From Treponema sp. (GTDB lineage: Bacteria; Spirochaetota; Spirochaetia; Treponematales; Rectinemataceae): a stretch of 10,604 nucleotides of DNA. The notes beneath the pieces are model-generated. The model was given only the letters and a program-made list of their open reading frames with translations. It was not told the origin of the DNA and did no database searches. Shown here one piece after another: positions 5,527 to 10,604 of the stretch. The stretch's first letter is position 1. Each line of letters begins with the position of its first letter. Where the stretch lies: assembly GCA_012516755.1 (NCBI GenBank), contig JAAYWE010000176.1:1-10604 (forward strand). Reading direction: 5' to 3'. Both the position numbers and the translations under genes were made by a program.

Positions 5527-6063
5527 ATGAAGAAAAATGTGCCTCTCGTTCCTATTTTGTTTTCTGGGATTATAATTATTGTAGATCAGATTACAAAGGC
5601 GCTCGTTGTAAAGTATATTCCAGAAGGAAGGGTTTTTGCACGAATTCTGGGAGATTTTGTGTGGATAGTGCACACTAGGAACAGGGGGGCAGCCTTTTCC
5701 ATCGGTGCTCTTTCGCCGCAGCCGCTCAGATTTTTGTTTTTTATTTGCTTGCCTATTGTTGTGCTTATAGCATTGCTTTTCTATTATTTCAAATCGGAAC
5801 GCCTTTCTCCGATACTCAGATATTCTATAGGTCTTATAGTGGGTGGAGGAATAGGAAATCTGATCGATCGAATTCTACGACCCCAAGGGGTTGTGGATTT
5901 TATTTCGGTCAATATGTATGGTTTTCTTGGAATGGAGCGATTTGCGACCTTCAATATTGCCGATTCTGCGATTACTATTGGCGAGATACTCTTGATACTT
6001 GGATTTCTGATTCTAGAGTTTCACAAACCGAAGGCACAGTCGTCGCAGTCTGAAAAGGGATGA
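5527..6063 (+). CDS. lspA: Lipoprotein signal peptidase (signal peptidase II)
   Basis: LspA is an inner-membrane aspartyl protease that removes the signal peptide of diacylglyceryl-modified prolipoproteins. Four hydrophobic segments are visible (about 8-25, 67-87, 98-112 and 145-164). Conserved blocks are DQITKALV (20-27), NRGAAFSIG (52-60), GGGIGNLIDR (106-115), VVDFISV (122-128) and FNIADSAITIG (142-152). The two catalytic aspartates are D124 and D146. The length of 178 aa is typical. ATG 5527 is separated by one base from the NIF3 stop and has no good Shine-Dalgarno, so translation is probably coupled. The 3' end overlaps an alternative start of the next gene (ATGA). Confidence 0.96.
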   Translation: MKKNVPLVPILFSGIIIIVDQITKALVVKYIPEGRVFARILGDFVWIVHTRNRGAAFSIGALSPQPLRFLFFICLPIVVLIALLFYYFKSERLSPILRYSIGLIVGGGIGNLIDRILRPQGVVDFISVNMYGFLGMERFATFNIADSAITIGEILLILGFLILEFHKPKAQSSQSEKG

Positions 6064-6071
6064 GGATCGAT

Positions 6072-6347
6072 ATGAATAAGAAACAAGCCAATAAAGGCAA
6101 GGTTGTTCTCTTTATAGTCGGAGCAACCGTGGCGAATATTCTTCTGATGGCGATTTGTTTTGTGCTTTTCATGTTGCTCTATTCGGTTGCTTTTTCTAAG
6201 TTTCTTCCGCAAGAAGCCTTGATATGGGCGATCGGCATAGCATTTTTGCTTTCTCTTCTCGTATCCTCGCTCATCTATCGTCGTTTGCTGAAATTGTTGA
6301 GAGAGCGCTATCACCTGGACGATTATCTTGGCCTAAAGGCAAAATAG
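6072..6347 (+). CDS. Small membrane protein with two predicted helices, unknown function
   Basis: A 91-aa protein whose sequence is dominated by two long hydrophobic stretches, about residues 9-36 and 46-68, followed by a basic segment RRLLKLLRERYH. The lysine-rich N-terminus (MNKKQANKGK) and the basic loop after helix 2 suggest both ends face the cytoplasm. I chose ATG 6072, which has GAGGA at 6062-6066 five bases upstream. ATG 6060 overlaps the lspA stop, but the purine run touches the start codon with no spacing. No family is recognised. Position directly behind lspA makes a link to the envelope plausible but unproven. Confidence 0.75.
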   Translation: MNKKQANKGKVVLFIVGATVANILLMAICFVLFMLLYSVAFSKFLPQEALIWAIGIAFLLSLLVSSLIYRRLLKLLRERYHLDDYLGLKAK

Positions 6348-6395
6348 AAAGGCACCGATATCTAATCGAATGTTGGATGATTAAGGCAAGCAAAA

Positions 6396-7754
6396 ATGCG
6401 CGAAAGACTAAGAGATTTAGGTATCTCAGTTCCTGAGATATATCTGCCAAGAGAAGGCATCGATTATCGGAAATGGGCTGTGATAGCATGCGATCAATAT
6501 TCTTCAGAACGCGAATATTGGGAGGATGTGGCTCGCGAAGTAAACGATGCTCCTTCAACCCTTAGACTGATTTTTCCCGAATGCTTTCTCGAAGATAGTG
6601 ACATCGATCAGCGAATCTTGGCTGTACATAGGACAATGCATGAGTATTTGGAACAAGGTCTAATCACCTCGAGGGGAGAAGCCTTTGTGCTGGTGGAACG
6701 GACGACATGCTTGCAAGAAAAGCCCAGACTTGGACTTATTGTGGCAATCGATCTGGAACAATATCAGTATAGTGAGGATTTAAAAACGCTGATCCGGCCC
6801 ACAGAAGCCACAATTAAGGAACGTCTTCCACCTCGTATGCGGATTAGGCGCGGTGCTCCGCTGGAACTACCACACATTATGCTCTTAGTTGATGATCCCA
6901 AGAAGACTCTTATAGAGCCGCTCTATGAACGAAGGTATTACCTCGAAAAAGCTTATGATTTCGATTTGATGCAGAACTCAGGCCATATCCGTGGTTGGTT
7001 TGTGAGAGAAGACAGGGAGTTTGACAGAATTGCACAGGCTCTCGAAAACCTCTCGGATCCTTGTACATTCCGTGCGAGGTATAGTCATGACAATGGTGCG
7101 GATGATGTTTTGCTCTTTGCGGTTGGCGATGGAAATCATTCGCTTGCTACAGCAAAAGCTATTTGGGAAGAGATAAAGAATGCATACAGAGATAAGCCCG
7201 ACGCCCAGAGAATTCTCTCGGAGCATCCAGCACGCTATGCGCTGGTAGAGCTCGTGAATCTCCATGATGAGGGGCTCCCCTTTCATCCTATTCATCGCGT
7301 ACTCTTTAATATCGATGCTTCGGATTTCCTTCGAATGCTGAGCGCCGTCGGCGCAGAGATACAATACAAATCCAATGCAAGGCAGGCATTTGCGGAGGTC
7401 GATTCGGAGCAAGATTCTCACATCTTTGCATTTGTAACGGAGAATAAGTCGGGAACGATTCGATTTGATAAACCTAAAACGCTGCTCGCAGTCTCCACCA
7501 TTCAAGAGTACATCGATGAATACCGCAAGGTTCATCCAGGGTTTGGTATCGATTTCATACATGGCGGCACAAGCATAGAGACTATTGGCCGCAAAAATGG
7601 AAATATGGGAATCTATCTTCCGCCTATAAAAAAAGAGTCGCTTTTCAGCATTGTGGTTCATGAGGGCTTGATGCCTCGAAAGACATTTTCGCTGGGCGAG
7701 GCTTCGGAGAAGCGCTTCTATATCGAATCTAGGATCATTTCGCCGCAACAATAA
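6396..7754 (+). CDS. DUF1015 family protein (possible role in serine metabolism)
   Basis: A 452-aa soluble protein of the DUF1015 family (PF06245, COG4198). The N-terminal half has the family opening VPEIYLPREGIDYRKWAVIACDQY (split here as 12-35) and RPTEATIKERLPPR at 134-147. The centre has VGDGNHSLATAK (243-254), which matches the position of the DGHHR-type motif of the family. The C-terminus carries HEGLMPRKTFSLGEASEKR (422-440). The DGH-type motif also occurs in the ParB/SerK fold of free serine kinases, so a phosphoserine-related activity is a reasonable hypothesis, not a demonstrated one. These genes are frequently neighbours of serA and serC in anaerobes, as here. ATG 6396 has a modest AAGG nine bases upstream. 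The gene lies 48 bp after the small membrane protein and 118 bp before serA. Confidence 0.88.
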   Translation: MRERLRDLGISVPEIYLPREGIDYRKWAVIACDQYSSEREYWEDVAREVNDAPSTLRLIFPECFLEDSDIDQRILAVHRTMHEYLEQGLITSRGEAFVLVERTTCLQEKPRLGLIVAIDLEQYQYSEDLKTLIRPTEATIKERLPPRMRIRRGAPLELPHIMLLVDDPKKTLIEPLYERRYYLEKAYDFDLMQNSGHIRGWFVREDREFDRIAQALENLSDPCTFRARYSHDNGADDVLLFAVGDGNHSLATAKAIWEEIKNAYRDKPDAQRILSEHPARYALVELVNLHDEGLPFHPIHRVLFNIDASDFLRMLSAVGAEIQYKSNARQAFAEVDSEQDSHIFAFVTENKSGTIRFDKPKTLLAVSTIQEYIDEYRKVHPGFGIDFIHGGTSIETIGRKNGNMGIYLPPIKKESLFSIVVHEGLMPRKTFSLGEASEKRFYIESRIISPQQ

Positions 7755-7760
7755 CATACC

Positions 7761-7795
7761 GCTACGAACCTTTTCTTATACACAAGGTTCGTAGC
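7761..7795. terminator. Perfect 12-bp inverted repeat between DUF1015 gene and serA
   Basis: GCTACGAACCTT (7761-7772) and AAGGTTCGTAGC (7784-7795) are exact reverse complements separated by 11 nt, starting 7 bp after the DUF1015 stop. A hairpin of this strength after a stop codon suggests a terminator. However, AGTAGAGAAGG follows instead of a U-tract, and neither strand offers one. It may act as an mRNA 3' stabiliser, an incomplete terminator or a protein-binding operator for the serA promoter 47 bp downstream. Confidence 0.55.
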
Positions 7796-7841
7796 AGTAG
7801 AGAAGGTCTGCATATATATTCTATTCTAGATTTCCAAAGAG

Positions 7842-7850
7842 TGCTATTAT
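7842..7850 (+). promoter_or_regulatory. Extended -10 promoter for serA-serC
   Basis: TGCTATTAT contains the extended -10 dinucleotide TG and a TATTAT box (7845-7850). The -35 region at 17-bp spacing (TATTCT, 7822-7827) is weak, as is common for extended -10 promoters. The predicted start is near 7857, giving a leader of about 16 nt with the GGGAGG ribosome binding site. No riboswitch or T-box fits in such a short leader. Confidence 0.5.
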
Positions 7851-7872
7851 CCTTCGAAACCGGGAGGTGCAA

Positions 7873-8745
7873 ATGCTAATACTGCTTGCAGATGCCTTTA
7901 CGCCTGATTTGCCGGAGCGACTTGCGGAATTTGGCGAGGTTACTTCGGATATGTCGCGGGTTGCTGAGGCCGAGGTGTTGATAGTTCGCTCCAGGACAAA
8001 GGTCGATGGAGCCATGCTCGATAGGGCAGCTCGTTGTAGATACATTGTAAGAGGAGGTGTTGGGCTTGATACCATTGATGCCGAATACGCAAGAACTAAA
8101 GGTATTATCGTGGATAATACTCCCGAAGCCTCCAGCATCGCGGTTGCCGAACTTGCCTTTGCGTTTATGATCGCAATGCCCAATCATCTTGTACGAGCCG
8201 ATATATCTATGAAAGAAGGAAAATGGCTTAAGAAAGAACTTGAAAGGAGCGAACTCTATGGGAAAACACTCGGTCTCGTAGGCAATGGGCGAATTGGTCG
8301 GGAGTTGGCGCACAGGGCAAAGGCTTTTGGTATGTCCGTGATTGCTTTCGATAAATATGTAATGAGTTCCGATATAGTAAGAATTGTCTGCTTCGATGAG
8401 CTTTTGGCGTTATCGGATTATATTAGCCTACATATTCCACTTATAGACGAGACAAGAGGCATGATCGATGCGTCCATAATCTCTCGGATGAAGAATGGAG
8501 TCTATCTTATAAATACATGCAGAGGCCAGGTTGTTGTGGAGAAAGACATCGCCGAAGCCCTCAAATGCGGCAAAATTGCAGGCTACGCGACCGATGTATA
8601 TTCGAAGGAACCACCCGAAGGCTCTCCACTCTTTGGAGCGCCTAATGTGCTTATGGCGCCTCATATTGGAGCATCTACCGAGGAAAATCTTCTGAGATTA
8701 GCGGATTGCATAGTTGCAAGACTCAAGAAATATGTGGGTAGATGA
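7873..8745 (+). CDS. serA: D-3-phosphoglycerate dehydrogenase, short form without ACT domain
   Basis: SerA oxidises 3-phosphoglycerate to 3-phosphohydroxypyruvate with NAD+, the first step of phosphorylated serine synthesis. This D-2-hydroxyacid dehydrogenase has a split substrate domain and a central Rossmann domain: GNGRIG at 137-142, with D160 at the end of the second strand favouring NAD over NADP. The catalytic triad is R217 (NTCRGQ), E246 (YSKEPP) and H264 (MAPHIGAST). At 290 aa it lacks the regulatory ACT domain of the 410-aa E. coli and 525-aa Bacillus types, so serine feedback through that domain is not expected. An in-frame GTG at 7867 is part of the GGAGG ribosome binding site; ATG 7873 is the better start. 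The serC neighbour separates it from other hydroxyacid dehydrogenases, although glyoxylate/hydroxypyruvate reductase is a possible alternative from sequence alone. Confidence 0.9.
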   Translation: MLILLADAFTPDLPERLAEFGEVTSDMSRVAEAEVLIVRSRTKVDGAMLDRAARCRYIVRGGVGLDTIDAEYARTKGIIVDNTPEASSIAVAELAFAFMIAMPNHLVRADISMKEGKWLKKELERSELYGKTLGLVGNGRIGRELAHRAKAFGMSVIAFDKYVMSSDIVRIVCFDELLALSDYISLHIPLIDETRGMIDASIISRMKNGVYLINTCRGQVVVEKDIAEALKCGKIAGYATDVYSKEPPEGSPLFGAPNVLMAPHIGASTEENLLRLADCIVARLKKYVGR

Positions 8746-8761
8746 GAAAGGAATTAATTTC

Positions 8762-9859
8762 ATGAAACGAGTGATAAATTTCAATGCCGGACCAGCTGCG
8801 CTTCCTATGGAAGTATTGCGGAAGGCTCAAGAGGAAATGCTGGATTGGCAGAGTACGGGCATGTCAGTCATGGAAGTCTCTCATCGATCTAGCGAATACG
8901 AGGCGATGCATAATGAATCACAGGAGCTTTTTCGCAAACTCGCAGGTATGGGACCCGAGTGGAAGATCCTATTCATGACCGGTGGAGCTTCGGCGCAGTT
9001 CTTTATGGTTCCGATGAATTACCTCTTTGGCAAACGTAAGGCAACTTATGTTGTTACTGGACACTGGAGCAAGGCTGCTAAGAGGGAAGCACAGCATTTT
9101 GGATCTGTCGATGTCATCAGTACCGAAAACAAGGATGGTAGCTTTACACGAATTCCAAAGCAGGAAGAGCTAAAAATAGACTCTTCCTCGACTTATGTGC
9201 ACATGACTAGCAACAACACAATCTATGGTTCTCAGTGGCAATATTGGCCAGAGTTGGAGGGAGCCCCTCTTGTATGCGATATGTCCAGCGATATTTTTTC
9301 TCGTCCGTTTCCGGTCGATAAGCTTGCCCTCATCTATGCGGGCGCTCAGAAGAATCTTGGCCCTTCAGGTGTCACCGTTGTCGCAATCAGAGAGGACTTC
9401 CTGGATATTGCACGGGAAGGGTCCAAATTGCCCACAATGCTTTCCTATCGCACTTTTTCGGAGAACAATTCGCTATATAATACACCACCATGCTTCTCGA
9501 TATATATACTTAACCTTATGCTAAAATGGCTGCTCTATAGAATCGGCGGTCTCCAAAAAATGCAAGAAATCAACGAAGAGAAGGCTCGTATTCTCTATGA
9601 AGCCATCGATCTATCGGATAACTTCTATCGAGGGCCGGTTGAAAAGGGCTCCCGTTCACAGATGAATGTTGTATTTAGACTCAAAACGCCGGAAATGGAA
9701 GATACCTTCATCGAGAAGGCAAGGTCGGCTGGAATAGTTGGAGTTAGGGGGCATCGTTCGACAGGTGGAATTCGGTTTTCAATATATAATGCCAATCTTG
9801 TCGATAATGTTAGAAAAGCCGCAGAATTCATGGAGGAGTTCCAGCGTATCAACCGCTGA
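8762..9859 (+). CDS. serC: Phosphoserine aminotransferase
   Basis: SerC transfers the amino group of glutamate to 3-phosphohydroxypyruvate, the second step of serine synthesis; the family also acts in pyridoxal phosphate synthesis in some bacteria. It is a class V PLP aminotransferase. The N-terminus FNAGPAALP (7-15) and SHRSSEYEAM (40-49, with substrate-binding H41/R42) are diagnostic. The PLP lysine is K197 in AGAQKNLGPSG, and RGHRSTGGIRFSIYNA (329-344) carries the C-terminal substrate arginine. The length of 365 aa matches E. coli (362). ATG 8762 has AAAGGA nine bases upstream; the in-frame ATG at 8714 lies inside serA and has no support. The gene starts 16 bp after serA and is followed by a terminator, so serA-serC form an operon. 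SerB is not in view. Confidence 0.96.
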   Translation: MKRVINFNAGPAALPMEVLRKAQEEMLDWQSTGMSVMEVSHRSSEYEAMHNESQELFRKLAGMGPEWKILFMTGGASAQFFMVPMNYLFGKRKATYVVTGHWSKAAKREAQHFGSVDVISTENKDGSFTRIPKQEELKIDSSSTYVHMTSNNTIYGSQWQYWPELEGAPLVCDMSSDIFSRPFPVDKLALIYAGAQKNLGPSGVTVVAIREDFLDIAREGSKLPTMLSYRTFSENNSLYNTPPCFSIYILNLMLKWLLYRIGGLQKMQEINEEKARILYEAIDLSDNFYRGPVEKGSRSQMNVVFRLKTPEMEDTFIEKARSAGIVGVRGHRSTGGIRFSIYNANLVDNVRKAAEFMEEFQRINR

Positions 9860-9883
9860 ATCCTGTTAGATTTCCAATTCAGT

Positions 9884-9921
9884 AGGCTGGTCTAAGGATT
9901 CGGAGGCCAGCCTTTTTATTT
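9884..9921 (+). terminator. Intrinsic terminator after serC
   Basis: AGGCTGGTCT (9884-9893) pairs with AGGCCAGCCT (9904-9913), a 10-bp stem with one G-U pair and a 10-nt loop. TTTTATTTTT follows directly. It lies 25 bp after the serC stop and ends the serA-serC transcript. Confidence 0.9.
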
Positions 9922-9951
9922 TTGACTGATGTTTTATATGAAAGGATAGGT

Positions 9952-9957
9952 TATATT
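9952..9957 (+). promoter_or_regulatory. -10-like TATATT close to the last start codon
   Basis: TATATT ends five bases before ATG 9963, which would place a transcription start on or next to the start codon. Its -35 region is poor. A good-looking TTGACT at 9922-9927 has no -10 element at proper spacing. The start codon has only a distant AAAGGATAGG stretch (9941-9950) as possible ribosome binding site. Confidence 0.25.
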
Positions 9958-9962
9958 GAATT

Positions 9963-10604
9963 ATGGCGAAATCCAGGCTGCATAGGCTATACAATAAGTT
10001 TATCTCTTCTCTCAGTTTTTCGGCCGAGCTGCGCAAGATGCGCCGTGAACTCAACGTAAAGATAGATCAGCCTGAAAGTATAACTGCGCCTCCCCCTTTC
10101 CATCCTCAGGCAGCTAACCGCTGGTTTAAGCGCCGAAGAATTTCCATAGCAGAATCTTATCTGATGGTGGTTAGAGACCTCGATTCTCGCAACTCCAGCA
10201 GGCGCTTGACAGCCCTAAAAAACCTCGCCGATGTCGCCTTTCGTTCATCGAGCATCGACTATCCATTGAATACGGCAAGGGTCCAGTCGGCTCTGGTCAA
10301 AGAAGTTGTAAAACACCGCTCGAATAAACGGCGTCAGTTGGAATTACTCTACGATTTTTCGATGTCCACACAAGGACAACACCAGGTGATACGTAAGCTC
10401 TGCGATGAGTTAAATATCATAGAGCTGCCAGAGAATGGCATGAAGATTGGAGAACTTGGATATGCCTGGGATGACCATGTCCATGATGTTGCAACTTCCG
10501 GAAGAAAAAATCCGACCCAGCTCGTACTGGATGCCTTTATAAAGGGCATATCGTCGCTGACCGTAGCTTATGGCCTGGTTTCCGATATCGATCTGATGGA
10601 GGAA
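9963..10604 (+). CDS. N-terminal 214 codons of an unidentified protein (runs off the window)
   Basis: The frame is open from ATG 9963 to the window end, with an in-frame TGA at 9957-9959 that fixes the start region. Residues 1-125 are basic and helical. An aromatic/basic cluster, ANRWFKRRRISIAESYL, is at 51-67. Residues 162-204 read IGELGYAWDDHVHDVATSGR followed by KNPTQLVLDAFIKGISSLTVAYG. This resembles the opening of PHP-type phosphoesterase barrels (D-x-H-x-H, S-G, P, LV..A...G, then a hydrophobic strand), with D171, H172 and H174 as possible ligands. This is a pattern match only. There is no signal peptide. It begins a new transcription unit after the serC terminator. An alternative start at M26 (10038) has no better ribosome binding site. 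Confidence 0.8.
   Translation, partial: MAKSRLHRLYNKFISSLSFSAELRKMRRELNVKIDQPESITAPPPFHPQAANRWFKRRRISIAESYLMVVRDLDSRNSSRRLTALKNLADVAFRSSSIDYPLNTARVQSALVKEVVKHRSNKRRQLELLYDFSMSTQGQHQVIRKLCDELNIIELPENGMKIGELGYAWDDHVHDVATSGRKNPTQLVLDAFIKGISSLTVAYGLVSDIDLMEE

Noticed and set aside
6978..7757. 259-codon open frame on the minus strand
   Set aside because: It lies fully inside the DUF1015 gene, shows no family motif and has an odd composition rich in cysteine and isoleucine, as expected for an antisense shadow.
7867..7872. GTG start for serA at 7867
   Set aside because: The GTG is part of the GGGAGG ribosome binding site itself, so ATG 7873 is used.
7755..7872. T-box or serine-responsive riboswitch before serA
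   Set aside because: The leader from the predicted promoter is only about 16 nt, and no T-box AGGGTGG-type sequence or antiterminator pair is visible.
8714..8761. Upstream in-frame start for serC at 8714
   Set aside because: It lies inside serA and has no ribosome binding site; ATG 8762 has AAAGGA at good spacing and matches the family N-terminus.
9922..9950. Promoter built on TTGACT at 9922-9927
   Set aside because: At 16-18 bp spacing the -10 positions read GGATAG, GATAGG or ATAGGT, which are poor.

Overview
The window looks like a bacterial chromosome segment of moderate GC content (estimated by eye in the mid-40s %, not counted) with tightly packed housekeeping operons. The coding style is Gram-negative-like. 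A spirochaete, perhaps treponeme-like, is my best guess. This rests on the motility-flavoured (FliG/MotA-like) pair of proteins outside any flagellar operon and on the general feel of the proteins, so it is an inference. No tRNA, rRNA, insertion sequence, phage gene or CRISPR array was seen.

Left block (1-2733, + strand): the last 13 codons of an unidentified gene, then dapA, dapD and proC. The gene junctions are an ATGA overlap, a TAATG overlap and an 11-bp gap, so this is almost certainly one operon. DapA makes the first committed intermediate of the diaminopimelate/lysine branch and DapD succinylates tetrahydrodipicolinate. ProC makes proline. DapB, which acts between DapA and DapD, is not in view. 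DapA carries an in-frame extra segment of about 34 residues.

Middle block (2855-4409, - strand): two overlapping genes transcribed towards proC. The 138-aa product resembles the cytoplasmic parts of the flagellar stator protein MotA without its membrane helices. The 382-aa product ends in a region resembling the C-terminal domain of the rotor protein FliG. They share a DxF(F/L)Rx-GLLL motif, so they may share a domain. Neither is identified with certainty.

Intergenic region 4410-4760: it carries a divergent promoter for the minus-strand pair, two plus-strand promoters with extended -10 elements (both TGnTATATT), and a candidate small RNA or leader of about 94 nt. This RNA ends in a very strong intrinsic terminator only 11 bp before the next gene. 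The terminator loop contains an anti-Shine-Dalgarno sequence with 10 contiguous bases complementary to the dapA ribosome binding site.

Right block (4761-9859, + strand): a NIF3-family metal protein, lspA (lipoprotein signal peptidase), a small two-helix membrane protein and a DUF1015 protein. After a perfect 12-bp inverted repeat come serA (short form, no ACT domain) and serC, ended by an intrinsic terminator. SerA and SerC are the first two steps of serine synthesis; the phosphatase SerB is absent. DUF1015 genes are often found beside serA/serC.

Right edge (9963-10604): the first 214 codons of a gene that runs off the window. It is unidentified; near the window end it has a segment reminiscent of the first metal-binding motif of PHP phosphoesterases.
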